NCBI GenBank assembly: GCA_930990065.1
Contig: CAKNOA010000008.1
Coordinates: forward strand, 1 to 64,000
Direction: 5' to 3'
Length of the DNA stretch: 64,000 nt
Source of the DNA: an uncultured Clostridia bacterium
Lineage (GTDB): Bacteria > Bacillota > Clostridia > Oscillospirales > Acutalibacteraceae
Part shown: piece after piece, positions 15,801 through 22,975 of the stretch
Position numbering within the stretch: position 1 is the stretch's first letter
Layout: each line of letters begins with the position of its first letter
The notes under the pieces: generated by a model
What the model was told of the DNA's origin: nothing
Seen by the model: the letters and a program-made list of their open reading frames with translations, nothing else
Database searches by the model: none
Program-made: the position numbers and the translations under genes

Positions 15801-16392
15801 TAACAATCTGAAAATAAGCCAGTGCCAGTTTGATTCGCTGGTGAGCTTTTCGTACAACGTGGGGTCTGGGTATTGGAACAACCCGTCGGCCTCCATCAGT
15901 ATGCGGGAAATCATGCTCAACGCCGTGAAGCCCATTACCATTGGTTCTTCCGGGCGCAAAGGTACCAGTACGGAGTCCTTCGTCCTGTATAAAGGGGCGG
16001 GCAACAACACCGGGGTGATTACCAGTATTGGGGTGAATACATCGGTGACGGTGTATAAGATGGAATATCAGTCCAGCACCAAACAGATGTGGTATTACCT
16101 GACCACCTCTTCGGGCAAAACCGGATGGGCACATGGTGGGTATATCAGCCTGTCGGGCAGCGATTTGGTACATGACCTGCAGTACACCGATTCGTATTGC
16201 TACGGCACAGCCATGTTGGAATGGCATAAAGCCGGTGGGGTATGCCTGCCGGGGCTGCTCTATCGCCGGTTGGCGGAATCGAAGGTCTATTCGTTTGCAA
16301 ATTATACAGACGCGAACCCGTCTTCGTCCAAGTATAAAGTGAATACCTACGGATATACGTACCCCGGTTGTTTGGCCGCTTACGAACGATAA
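12823..16392 (+). CDS. Secreted multi-domain lysozyme with SH3b and Big repeats
   Basis: 1189 residues, exported (signal peptide about 1-35, core LAIFCTVIMLLVMIPVGG). Domains in order: SH3b 1 (about 37-97), SH3b 2 (105-165), Big A (173-257), SH3b 3 and 4 (267-403), Big B (407-494), SH3b 5 (500-560), Big C (566-650), SH3b 6 (657-720), BIG_2 (725-798), an Ig-like domain (803-906), a GH24 phage-type lysozyme (about 918-1050), and an SH3-like domain and tail. The lysozyme triad aligns as E931, D940 and T948 (T4-type, with two extra residues between Asp and Thr, MEGYSAGVYPDTLAYNIPT). SH3b units bind the wall. ATG 12823 has AAAAGGGGAGGAG upstream. It probably trims or remodels peptidoglycan, or attacks neighbours; which is unknown. 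Confidence 0.88.
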   Translation: MKTYRKVGRRCLAIFCTVIMLLVMIPVGGSYGQVEAASTATTTDYLYLRTGPGTSYDKILLMDKGATVTLVDNSDDEWAKVKTSSGKTGWCSKTYLSFGSTSQSGGTATTTDVLNMRSGAGTNYSVLQVLPKGTKLTVVDSTSHSGWVKVKTSAGKTGWCSREYLSLSSASAIPTLSLSPTSKSVKAGSSFTLTVTATNNGGKVPSISSSATSVATASYSKTSNGKYLYTIKGVKAGISTITVKVGSVSKTMKVTVTAASSSTASGDTATTTDVLNMRSGAGTSYSVLQVLPKGTKLTVVDSTSHSGWVKVKTSAGKTGWCSRDYLSFSSSSSSSSSGDTATTTDVLNMRSGAGMTYSVLQVLPKGTKLTVVDSTSNSSWVKVKTSAGKTGWCSREYLTFSSSSTATPMLSLSPTSQSVEAGESFTLTVTATHNGSTIPSISSSATSVATASYSKTSNGKYLYTIKGVKAGSATITVKVGSVSKTMKVTVTESAGIGETATTTDVLNMRSGPGTSYTVLQVLPEGTKLTVLDSTSHSGWVKVKASAGNTGWCSREYLKLSSSTPAPTLSLSPTSKTVEVGESFTLTVTATNNGRTVPSISSSATSVATASYNKTSSGKYLYTIKGVKAGSATITVKVGSVSKTMKVTVQEKENDDFAYARTTTAVNLRQGPGTTYTVITTMAMGTVLNVLDTSNPDWTKVSIYGSNTTGYVSTEYIQFLSELPSGDITLSHTTASIPAGKTMYTTATSSSSGAVITWTSSNEKVATVQNGYIYAVAPGSCTVTAQSGSSKQTCKVTVTAAEAVEFAYSDPNIAFAGSDVTLTAITNNQRTKVRFAVTASGKTTQYDVSGYTTEKAVTSGLADHETRVFAKKLSFDKAGTYDVKVYAYSNGAWSSDYATFTVYVVSTADATTTSTETRRISDEMLTIISKMEGYSAGVYPDTLAYNIPTLGYGYVISKGEKFYNNLTKREAWALLCNTINTRSYTSEVNKFVANNNLKISQCQFDSLVSFSYNVGSGYWNNPSASISMREIMLNAVKPITIGSSGRKGTSTESFVLYKGAGNNTGVITSIGVNTSVTVYKMEYQSSTKQMWYYLTTSSGKTGWAHGGYISLSGSDLVHDLQYTDSYCYGTAMLEWHKAGGVCLPGLLYRRLAESKVYSFANYTDANPSSSKYKVNTYGYTYPGCLAAYER
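13337..14770 (+). repeat. Three near-identical Big-domain DNA repeats interleaved with SH3b repeats
   Basis: Segments about 13337-13590, 14040-14300 and 14518-14770 encode almost the same 85 residues (SLSPTSK..., PSISSSATSVATASY, GKYLYTIKGVKAG, KVGSVSKTMKVTV). SH3b copies at about 13140, 13620, 13836 and 14320 are also close (VLNMRSGAGT..., VLPKGTKLTVVDSTS). DNA identity is high enough for recombination to change copy number. Confidence 0.85.
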
Positions 16393-16393
16393 G

Positions 16394-16428
16394 AAAAAAT
16401 CCCGTCCGAAAGGACGGGATTTTTTTAT
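16394..16428 (+). terminator. Terminator of the lysozyme gene
   Basis: AAAAAATCCCGTCC-GAAA-GGACGGGATTTTTTT, a strong stem with a GAAA tetraloop and T7. Confidence 0.9.
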
Positions 16429-16448
16429 AAAAACAGAGCCGGATCGTC

Positions 16449-16477
16449 TTGACAAGAGAAAGGTCGTATGGTATAGT
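16449..16477 (+). promoter_or_regulatory. Sigma-A promoter of the DUF2325-DUF3793 operon
   Basis: TTGACA (16449-16454), 17 bp, TATAGT (16472-16477). The start of transcription should fall near 16484, just before the first inverted repeat. Confidence 0.75.
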
Positions 16478-16486
16478 ACATACATT

Positions 16487-16502
16487 GTTAGTCAAAGCTA
16501 AC
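16487..16502 (+). promoter_or_regulatory. Operator-like inverted repeat 1 (GTTAG-N6-CTAAC)
   Basis: GTTAG TCAAAG CTAAC right at the predicted transcription start. The same arms and spacing occur again at 16556-16571. TTAG/CTAA arms recall DtxR/IdeR-type iron boxes, but the spacing differs. Confidence 0.6.
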
Positions 16503-16514
16503 TATTAACAGGCA

Positions 16515-16546
16515 AAAACTCTCCGGCTGTAGGGGAGTTTTCTTTT
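16515..16546 (+). terminator. Attenuator-like hairpin in the DUF2325 leader
   Basis: AAAACTCTCC pairs with GGGGAGTTTT around a 7-base loop, followed by CTTTT. It lies in the untranslated leader between two inverted repeats, so it could end transcription early. Confidence 0.5.
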
Positions 16547-16555
16547 CCATAGATA

Positions 16556-16571
16556 GTTAGTGTAAACTAAC
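16556..16571 (+). promoter_or_regulatory. Operator-like inverted repeat 2 (GTTAG-N6-CTAAC)
   Basis: GTTAG TGTAAA CTAAC, 69 bp after repeat 1 and 27 bp before the DUF2325 ATG. Arms identical to repeat 1, spacer different. Confidence 0.6.
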
Positions 16572-16597
16572 CATCAAAAACAGAAAGGATGGGTTCC

Positions 16598-16921
16598 ATG
16601 AGCGTGGTGATCATAGGCGGCAATGAAGGGATGGCCGGACAGTATGCCGATATTTGCAAAATTTATGGATGCAAAGCCAAAATATACACAAAGGAACACG
16701 GGACAATGAAGCGGAAAATGGGGTGCCCGGATTTATTGATTGTTTTTGTCAGTACGGTGTCCCACAAAATGGTGATCAGCGCTTCGCAGGAAGCGAAACG
16801 CAACCACATCCCCATCCATCGGGTGCACTCCAGCAGCGCATCGGCCCTGCATGCGGTACTGGTACAGTATTGCGGGGCATGCACGGGGAAAGGGGAGCAA
16901 GACGCATGGAACGGGAATTGA
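16598..16921 (+). CDS. DUF2325 protein
   Basis: 107 residues with a Rossmann-like start (SVVIIGGNEGMAGQYADIC), the feature of DUF2325. The middle (PDLLIVFVSTVSHKMVISA) and HSSSASALHAVL also fit the family. Function unknown; relatives sit with DUF3793 and iron-related genes in Firmicutes as I recall. The ATG at 16598 is chosen because GAAAGGA is about 8 bp upstream; the earlier ATG at 16589 overlaps that site. The end overlaps the next gene by 16 bp, so the pair is translationally coupled. Confidence 0.8.
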   Translation: MSVVIIGGNEGMAGQYADICKIYGCKAKIYTKEHGTMKRKMGCPDLLIVFVSTVSHKMVISASQEAKRNHIPIHRVHSSSASALHAVLVQYCGACTGKGEQDAWNGN

Positions 16922-17451
16922 TTGCGCTATGTGCGCCCACCTTGGCCCGGTTAAAAACCGGCAGTTTGTTTCGTGTGCGAGTGGAAGAACCCGTTGCCTG
17001 GTTTTCACAATTTCGTACGCTGGCGCGCCAGTTGAGGGATAAAGGTATCTATATGACGGTCTTGCAAATCAAAAAGGGCCATGCCCTTTTGTACGTATAC
17101 CGCAAAGAACGGCTGCAGCAGGATATGGCGTGCCCCAAAGTAGCGGCGTTCCTGGCGTTATGGGGATATCATGGTTCGGTTTGCCAAAGTATCCGGCAGC
17201 TGCGCCGCCGGGTAGCCGCCCAGCCGGATTTTCCTCACGAAATCGGCTTTTTTCTGGGATATCCGTTTGAAGATGTGGCCGGTTTTATCCGGCATCAGGG
17301 GAAAAACTGCAAATGTGCCGGGTGCTGGAAAGTATATGGGGATGAAGAACGCGCCAAACGGCTGTTTCAAAAATACGAAAAATGCTGCCATGTCTATATG
17401 CGTTTGTGGCAGACCGGTACCCCGTTACGGCAATTGGCTGTGGCAGGATAA
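16906..17451 (+). CDS. DUF3793 protein
   Basis: 181 residues. LCAPTLARLKTGSLFRV at the N-terminus, LLYVYRKERL in the middle and the late segment FPHEIGFFLGYPFEDVAGFI followed by a Cys group (CKCAGCWKVYGD) are typical of DUF3793. Function is not known; the conserved Cys/Trp segment could bind a metal, which is a guess. The ATG at 16906 has AAAGGGGAG upstream and lies inside the end of the DUF2325 gene. A longer in-frame extension to 16654 merely overlaps DUF2325 and is not used. Confidence 0.82.
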   Translation: MERELIALCAPTLARLKTGSLFRVRVEEPVAWFSQFRTLARQLRDKGIYMTVLQIKKGHALLYVYRKERLQQDMACPKVAAFLALWGYHGSVCQSIRQLRRRVAAQPDFPHEIGFFLGYPFEDVAGFIRHQGKNCKCAGCWKVYGDEERAKRLFQKYEKCCHVYMRLWQTGTPLRQLAVAG

Positions 17452-17466
17452 GAAATTAGGACAAAA

Positions 17467-17497
17467 CCCCCGGCGATTGATACGCCGGGGGTCCTTT
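17467..17497 (+). terminator. Terminator of the DUF2325-DUF3793 operon
   Basis: CCCCCGGCG-ATTGATA-CGCCGGGGG then TCCTTTT; between convergent genes, with AAAA on the 5' side for the minus strand. Confidence 0.75.
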
Positions 17498-17514
17498 TCG
17501 TTTGCTTTGTTTTA

Positions 17515-18501
17515 TTAGGCGTGGCCGTAAAAGCCCTGTACAGACACTTCGCCGGAATAAATGATCGCCCGTTCCCCGGTTTCGGTTTCGACGACCAGTT
17601 CGCCTTCTTCGGTAATGTCGACAGCAGTTCCCCGCAATTCGATGCCCCCGCGGTCACAATACACCGTGCGGCCCAGGGTTACACACAAATCCCGGTACGC
17701 CGGCAGCAAAGACTGCAGGCCGTTTTTCTCGTTTTCTTCCAGGACGTTTTCAAATTCCTGCAAGAAGGAACGCATCAGATAGGCCCGGTTCCATTTTTTG
17801 CCGGTGGCCTCTTCCAGGGAAATGGCCCGTTCCCGAATATCGGGGGGATAGCTGCCCTCGTGAATATTCACCCCGGGGCCGATGACCACATATTCCACCT
17901 GCTCCATTTCGGCGCCCATTTCCGTCAGAATCCCGCAGATTTTCCGGCCGCCGATGACCACATCATTGGGCCATTTGACTTTAGCCGGTACCCCCGCAAC
18001 ATGGCGCAGCACGCGGCAGATGACCAACCCGGCTAGCAGCGTCATGCGGCTGGCTTGCTGGGGGGAGCAATGGGGCCGCAATAGTAAACTAAACCACAGC
18101 CCCCGGCCCGGCGGCGACCGCCAAGCCCGGCCCAACCGCCCTTTGCCGCCGGTCTGTTCTTCGGCTATGACGACAGTCCCGTGGGGAGCCCCCTGTAGCG
18201 CCATCCGTTTTGCTTCGTTATTGGTGGAATCGGTCACGGGCCATACCACCAGGTTTTGTCCGATGACCCGGGTGGGAAGAGAAGCCCGGATATTTTCTGC
18301 GGTGAGGATATCCGGTTCTTCCTGCAGGCAATACCCACGGTTGGTGACCGATGTAATCGCGTACCCTTCCGCCCGAAGGGCCTTGATGTGTTTCCATACC
18401 GTTGTGCGGGACATGCCGAATTCTTCGCTCAGGGATTCCCCGGATACATATGAACCGGCCGAAGCACGCAATTTTTGTAAAATTCGTTCTTTTGTTTTCA
18501 T
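17515..18501 (-). CDS. birA: Bifunctional biotin ligase/biotin operon repressor
   Basis: Activates biotin as biotinyl-AMP and joins it to carboxylase carrier proteins; with biotin bound it may also repress biotin genes. 328 residues: HTH_11 winged helix at 1-60 (SGESLSEEFGMSRTTVWKHI), ligase core with GGKGRLGRAWRSPPGRGLWF, KWPNDVVIGGRKICGIL and VIGPGVN, and a C-terminal SH3-like domain. The ATG at 18501 begins the HTH; the in-frame extension upstream lacks homology. It stands alone, convergent with the DUF3793 gene. No biotin genes are nearby. Confidence 0.93.
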   Translation of the reverse strand: MKTKERILQKLRASAGSYVSGESLSEEFGMSRTTVWKHIKALRAEGYAITSVTNRGYCLQEEPDILTAENIRASLPTRVIGQNLVVWPVTDSTNNEAKRMALQGAPHGTVVIAEEQTGGKGRLGRAWRSPPGRGLWFSLLLRPHCSPQQASRMTLLAGLVICRVLRHVAGVPAKVKWPNDVVIGGRKICGILTEMGAEMEQVEYVVIGPGVNIHEGSYPPDIRERAISLEEATGKKWNRAYLMRSFLQEFENVLEENEKNGLQSLLPAYRDLCVTLGRTVYCDRGGIELRGTAVDITEEGELVVETETGERAIIYSGEVSVQGFYGHA

Positions 18502-18837
18502 GGGCTCCCCCTTCCTGGCACCGGGTTTGTGCCTTTTTGAAAAGGACACCGGCGCCACACGCCACTTTGTCCATTATGAGACATCCCGTAAAAAAAAGCA
18601 AGAAGCCATTCCGCAAAATTTTTATAAAAAAAGAAAATTGAGGGAATTTCCGCACACAGAGTGGAAATATGGCAGAAGATCTGATAAAATAAGCAAAACG
18701 GATTTTGCTGGTGACCCTTACGATGAGCTACCAGCGCGCGCACTCTGGCAGGCAAAAAGGGCGAAGGCTTTTTTACGGGAGCTTTGGCCCTTTCTGTCTG
18801 GTGAAAGAAAGCAGAAACCGTAAGGAGGTTTTTATCC
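18502..18837. other. Intergenic region between divergent birA and thioesterase genes
   Basis: 336 bp with no credible gene; short open frames here lack ribosome sites and are extensions of neighbours. It must contain the birA promoter (minus) and a promoter for the thioesterase, but I could not pick a convincing -35/-10 pair for either. AAGGAGG precedes the thioesterase ATG. Confidence 0.5.
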
Positions 18838-19272
18838 ATGAAAGTACGATATGAACGCACAGCGTTTTATTATGAAACCGACCAAATGGCCATTATTCAC
18901 CATGCGAATTATATCCGCTGGCTGGAGGAAGCCCGTATTTTTGCCATGCAGCAGGTGGGGATTGATTATGCGGCCATGGAAAAAGAGGGAGTGCAGATCC
19001 CGGTTTTGGGGGTGGAATGCACCTATCGCTCCATGGTGCGGTTTGGCGACACGGTGAATATCGACGCCTGGGTGGAAGAATACGACGGTGTGCGGTTGGT
19101 GATCGGGTACACGATTACCGATAAAAAGACCGGCGAACTGCGTTCCACCGCCCGCAGCCGGCACTGCTTTTTGGCGGCGGCCAGTGGGCGCCCGATTTCG
19201 CTCAAGCGCCGGCTGCCCGCTATGCACGAGCGCTTTCTCCGGTTCCTGGAACCGGAACAGGGCGAAGGTTGA
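18838..19272 (+). CDS. Acyl-CoA thioesterase, hotdog fold (YbgC/FadM type)
   Basis: 144 residues. The YbgC/FadM signature is seen near the N-terminus: FYYETDQMAIIHHANYIRW, with Asp16 as the probable catalytic residue and HANY typical of the 4HBT family. It cleaves acyl-CoA or similar thioesters in the cytoplasm; the acyl chain is not predictable. Strong AAGGAGG ribosome site before ATG 18838. It precedes the DUF951 gene, which has its own promoter overlapping the end of this one. Confidence 0.85.
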   Translation: MKVRYERTAFYYETDQMAIIHHANYIRWLEEARIFAMQQVGIDYAAMEKEGVQIPVLGVECTYRSMVRFGDTVNIDAWVEEYDGVRLVIGYTITDKKTGELRSTARSRHCFLAAASGRPISLKRRLPAMHERFLRFLEPEQGEG

Positions 19273-19297
19273 ATCGTGACGGGTAGAATGGTATAAT
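19269..19297 (+). promoter_or_regulatory. Sigma-A promoter of the DUF951-prfA operon
   Basis: TTGAAT (19269-19274), 17 bp, TATAAT (19292-19297), overlapping the thioesterase stop; 48 bp before the DUF951 ATG. Confidence 0.75.
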
Positions 19298-19344
19298 AAC
19301 GGTATGCCCTTTTTGGACAAGAAAGAAAGGGAGGGATCAGCAGC

Positions 19345-19557
19345 ATGGATGTGCGCCCTGGTGATGAATTGATTATGAAGAAACCGCACCCCTGTGGGGA
19401 AAAGACATTCCTGGTTTTGCGGGCCGGTATGGATTTTCGCATTCGCTGTAAAGGCTGCGGCCGGGAAGTCATGGTGCCGCGGCTGAAGATCGAAAAAAAC
19501 ATCCGGAAAATCATGCGGGACGGCAAACAAGTGATGCCACCGCTGCAGGAATCGTAA
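19345..19557 (+). CDS. DUF951 family small protein
   Basis: 70 residues. LIMKKPHPCG, FRIRCKGCGREVMVPR and KIEKNIRKI are the hallmarks of DUF951 (YyzM in Bacillus). The three cysteines could bind zinc. Widespread in Firmicutes, function not known to me. First gene of a run of six closely spaced genes (DUF951, prfA, tsaC, coaE, transglycosylase, M18 peptidase) ending in a terminator at 24384. Confidence 0.85.
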   Translation: MDVRPGDELIMKKPHPCGEKTFLVLRAGMDFRIRCKGCGREVMVPRLKIEKNIRKIMRDGKQVMPPLQES

Positions 19558-19584
19558 CCGTTCGGAAAAAGGAGAAGGGAAAGC

Positions 19585-20670
19585 ATGTTTGAAAAAGTGG
19601 CGGTTTTTGAAAAGCGCTATGAGGAGATTGAACAGCTGTTGTGTCAGCCGCAAACGGTGCAAGACCCGGCGCGGTACACGGCGCTGCTGCGGGAAAGCAG
19701 CGAAATGGCCCCTCTGGTGCAGGAATACCGCCGCTACCGGCAAGCGGTACAGCGGGAAGAACAGGCCCGTAACCTGCTCAAAGAGCCGGGGCTGGATAAA
19801 GAGCTGGAAACACTGGCCCAGGAAGAGCTGGCGGCCGGCCGGGCGGAACAGGCTGAAAGCGCTAAGCAGCTGAATGTGCTGTTGCTGCCGAAGGACCCCA
19901 ACGACGAAAAACCTGTGATTGTGGAAATCCGGGCGGGCGCCGGTGGGGAAGAAGCGGCCTTGTTTTCGGCGGTATTGTTTCGCATGTACAGCATGTATGC
20001 CGAAAAAAAGGGATGGGCTTGCGAAGTGATCAGCTGCAATGAAACGGAACTGGGCGGTTACAAAGAAATCTGCTTTTCCGTGGATGGGGCTTCGGCCTAC
20101 TCGCTGCTCAAATACGAAAGCGGCGTTCACCGGGTGCAGCGTGTACCGGAAACCGAAACCCAGGGGCGGGTGCATACCAGTACCGCGACAGTAGCGGTAC
20201 TACCCCAGGTGGATGAAGTAACCGTGCAGATTGATCCCAAAGACCTTCAAATCGATACATTCCGCAGCAGCGGCGCCGGTGGCCAGCACATCAATAAGAC
20301 CAGTTCGGCCATTCGTATTACGCACTTGCCCACGGGGCTGGTGGTGGAATGCCAGGATGAACGAAGCCAGTATAAAAACAAGGAAAAAGCCCTGAAAGTG
20401 CTGCGCTCCCGTTTGTTTGAAAGAGCCCAAAAAAAGCAGGATGAAGCGGTAGCGGCGGACCGCCGCAGCCAGGTTGGTACCGGCGACCGCAGCGAACGGA
20501 TCCGCACCTATAATTTTCCCCAAGGGCGGGTCACGGACCACCGGATTGGGCTAACCCTCTACCGGATTGATTCGTTTGTCAACGGGGATATTCAGGAAGT
20601 GCTCGATGCACTGATTGCAGCGGATCAAGCGGAAAAGCTGCGGCAGGCAGCCGGTATGGAAAACGGGTAA
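19585..20670 (+). CDS. prfA: Peptide chain release factor 1
   Basis: Recognises UAA and UAG in the ribosomal A site and triggers peptide release. 361 residues, standard length. The GGQ motif is in SSGAGGQHINKT; the codon-recognition region includes RVQRVPETETQGRVHTST. RF1 and not RF2 because of the length, the lack of a programmed frameshift and the HTSTATVAVLP context. GGAGAAGGG precedes ATG 19585. Its usual partner prmC (which methylates the GGQ glutamine) is not in this window. Confidence 0.95.
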   Translation: MFEKVAVFEKRYEEIEQLLCQPQTVQDPARYTALLRESSEMAPLVQEYRRYRQAVQREEQARNLLKEPGLDKELETLAQEELAAGRAEQAESAKQLNVLLLPKDPNDEKPVIVEIRAGAGGEEAALFSAVLFRMYSMYAEKKGWACEVISCNETELGGYKEICFSVDGASAYSLLKYESGVHRVQRVPETETQGRVHTSTATVAVLPQVDEVTVQIDPKDLQIDTFRSSGAGGQHINKTSSAIRITHLPTGLVVECQDERSQYKNKEKALKVLRSRLFERAQKKQDEAVAADRRSQVGTGDRSERIRTYNFPQGRVTDHRIGLTLYRIDSFVNGDIQEVLDALIAADQAEKLRQAAGMENG

Positions 20671-20700
20671 ATCCCCGTAGAGAAGAGGTTTGACGAAAAC

Positions 20701-21720
20701 GTGAAAACATTACATCTATCGGCCGAAAAACAGGAAGACCTGCGCACGGCGGCCGGTATTATCCGCCGGGGAGGACTAGTGGGCATGCCCACGGAAACCG
20801 TATACGGACTGGCGGCCAATGCGCTGAATGGCGCGGCGGTAGCCGGTATTTTTAAAGCCAAGGGCCGTCCGATGGATAACCCCCTGATTGTGCATATCTG
20901 TGAACTTTCCCAGTGGGACGAGCTGGTGGACACGATTCCCGACAACGCCCGAAAACTGGCCCAGGCGTACTGGCCCGGCCCCATGACGATTATTTTGCCG
21001 AAATCGAAGATCATTCCCGACGAAGTCAGTGCCGGGATGCCTACGGTAGGCGTGCGGTTCCCGTCGCACCCGGTGGCACAGGCGCTCATCCGCGAAAGCG
21101 GATGCCCGCTGGCGGCACCGTCTGGAAATCTAAGCGGAAAACCCAGCCCCACCACCGCGGCCTGTATGGCCGAAGATATGGATGGCCGCATTGACGCCAT
21201 TTTGGATGGCGGCCCTTGCCGGGTGGGGGTGGAGTCTACGGTGGTTACCTTGGCGACCAATCCGCCCCGGTTGCTGCGCCCAGGTGGGATTACCTTGGAG
21301 CAGCTGGAGAGCGTGCTGGGCCCGGTAGAAGTCGACCCGGCGGTTACCCATCCGCTGGCTGAAGGCGTTAAGGTGGCTTCACCGGGGATGAAATATAAGC
21401 ACTATGCGCCCAAAGCCCATGTGATTATGGTCAAAGGGCCGTTTGACGCCTATTGTGCGCTGGTGAATCAGCAACAAGAATCTGGGGTAGCGGCCCTATG
21501 CTTTGACGGGGAAGAATCGTTTCTGCACGTTCCCTGTGTGCCGTACGGCACCCGGGAGGATGCGGCTTCCCAGGCTCACGAGATTTTCGAAGCCCTGCGG
21601 CAGTTGGATGAAATCGGGGCCAAAATCGTTTATGCCCGGGCCCCATCGCCTACCGGCGTGGGACTGGCCGTTTACAACCGCTTGATTCGGGCGGCTGGTT
21701 TTGACGTGATGGAGGTGTGA
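20701..21720 (+). CDS. tsaC: L-threonylcarbamoyladenylate synthase (Sua5/TsaC)
   Basis: Makes threonylcarbamoyl-AMP for the t6A37 modification of tRNAs reading ANN codons. 339 residues: YrdC domain (GGLVGMPTETVYGLAANA, KGRPMDNPLIVH, GVRFPSHPVA, APSGNLSGKPSPT, VESTVV) then the Sua5 C-terminal domain (SPGMKYKHYAPKA). Starts with GTG at 20701, AGAAGAGG about 11 bp upstream. 30 bp after prfA and overlapping the coaE ribosome site, so it is cotranscribed with both. Confidence 0.93.
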   Translation: MKTLHLSAEKQEDLRTAAGIIRRGGLVGMPTETVYGLAANALNGAAVAGIFKAKGRPMDNPLIVHICELSQWDELVDTIPDNARKLAQAYWPGPMTIILPKSKIIPDEVSAGMPTVGVRFPSHPVAQALIRESGCPLAAPSGNLSGKPSPTTAACMAEDMDGRIDAILDGGPCRVGVESTVVTLATNPPRLLRPGGITLEQLESVLGPVEVDPAVTHPLAEGVKVASPGMKYKHYAPKAHVIMVKGPFDAYCALVNQQQESGVAALCFDGEESFLHVPCVPYGTREDAASQAHEIFEALRQLDEIGAKIVYARAPSPTGVGLAVYNRLIRAAGFDVMEV

Positions 21721-21722
21721 AT

Positions 21723-22328
21723 ATGTTTGTACTGGGGCTCACTGGGCAAACGGGGGCGGGAAAATCCACCGTGGCCCGTATGCTGGAAGAAGAAGGGGCC
21801 TGTGTGCTGGATTGCGATAAAATTGCACGGAAAGCCACCGAAAAAGGGAGCCCGTGTTTGCGGGATTTGAGCGATGCGTTTGGAACGGATATTCTGCGGA
21901 GTAACGGGGAACTGGACCGTACCTTGCTGGCCAAACGTGCCTTTTCCGGGCCGGAACAAGTGAGCATGCTCAACCGGCTGACCCATCCGTTTATCTGCCA
22001 GCTGATTGAAGACGACCTGTATGAAAAGGAACAGGCGGGGGTTCCGGTTATTGTGCTCGATGCCCCTCAGCTTTTTGAGGCAGGGTGTGAACGGTATTGT
22101 GGGGCGGTATGTGTCGTGACGGCGCCGGCTGACATCCGGCTGCAGCGGTTGGAGCAGCGGGACGCCCTGCCCCGGGAACTGCTGGAAAAGCGTATGCAGG
22201 CACAGCTCGATGAAGGATATTTACGGGAAAAAGCCGATTTTGTCATCGATGGCAGCCAGCCGTTAACCGATGTGCACCGCCAAGTGCAAAAAGTCTGGCG
22301 TGCCTGCTGCCGGATCGCCGGTTGCTGA
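21723..22328 (+). CDS. coaE: Dephospho-CoA kinase
   Basis: Last step of coenzyme A synthesis. 201 residues. P-loop GLTGQTGAGKSTVA, DCDKIAR, LNRLTHP and the lid QRLEQRDALP are as expected. The ATG at 21723 is preferred to GTG 21717 because GGAGG (21711-21715) gives a 7 bp spacing to the ATG. Starts 2 bp after the tsaC stop, so translational coupling is likely. Confidence 0.93.
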   Translation: MFVLGLTGQTGAGKSTVARMLEEEGACVLDCDKIARKATEKGSPCLRDLSDAFGTDILRSNGELDRTLLAKRAFSGPEQVSMLNRLTHPFICQLIEDDLYEKEQAGVPVIVLDAPQLFEAGCERYCGAVCVVTAPADIRLQRLEQRDALPRELLEKRMQAQLDEGYLREKADFVIDGSQPLTDVHRQVQKVWRACCRIAGC

Positions 22329-22352
22329 CGTTTTTTGAAAAAGGAGGAGCGT

Positions 22353-22961
22353 ATGAGCCGCAGTAATAGGCGCCCGGTGCCCAAAAAGAAACACCGGGCC
22401 GTGAAAATTGTGCTTATACTCTTTCTCTTGTTATGCTGTGCAGGGATTTTCCTTTATACACAGCATCGGGAGATTTTAAAGCAGCTTTACCCCTTGCGCT
22501 ATGAGGAGCAAATCAGTGAATATGCCGGGGAAGAGGACTTGGACCCGTACCTGGTAATGGCGGTCATTCGCACGGAAAGCAGTTTTGATCCCCAGGCCGT
22601 CTCATCGGCAGGTGCCTGTGGTTTGATGCAGATGACGCCCCAGACCCTTGACTGGGTGTGTATGCTGGAAGGTGTTTCCGGCTATGAGGAAGAAGATCTC
22701 TTTGATCCTTCCACAAGTATTCGGTTTGGATGCGCCTTATTGCGGTATTTAATTGATAAATATCAAAACGTAGAAACGGCTCTGGCGGCGTATAACGCCG
22801 GGGTGGGGAATGTGGACAGTTGGCTGCAAGACAGCACCCTGTCCGATGGCAAGGGGAACCTGACGAATATCCCCATTGCCGAAACCCGGGAGTACGTGAA
22901 AAAAGTGATGCAGAATCGAGAAATTTACCAATATCTCTATTCAAATTTCCAAGCAAAATAA
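22353..22961 (+). CDS. Membrane-anchored lytic transglycosylase (Slt/GH23 type)
   Basis: Cleaves glycan strands of peptidoglycan to 1,6-anhydro ends. 202 residues. After a basic N-terminus, a signal anchor (IVLILFLLLCCAGIFLY, about 23-39) holds it in the membrane. The catalytic domain shows VIRTESSFDPQAVSSAGACG with the catalytic Glu, LMQMTP, FDPSTSIRFG and ALAAYNAG, all Slt landmarks. AAAGGAGGAG precedes ATG 22353. It sits 24 bp after coaE and 14 bp before the M18 peptidase. Confidence 0.9.
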   Translation: MSRSNRRPVPKKKHRAVKIVLILFLLLCCAGIFLYTQHREILKQLYPLRYEEQISEYAGEEDLDPYLVMAVIRTESSFDPQAVSSAGACGLMQMTPQTLDWVCMLEGVSGYEEEDLFDPSTSIRFGCALLRYLIDKYQNVETALAAYNAGVGNVDSWLQDSTLSDGKGNLTNIPIAETREYVKKVMQNREIYQYLYSNFQAK

Positions 22962-22975
22962 GGAGGAAACAACTC

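Noticed and set aside
18517..18538. GGCAC-N7-GTGCC followed by T5 as a terminator
   Set aside because: Only a 5 bp stem, and it lies in the birA upstream region where no plus-strand transcript is expected.
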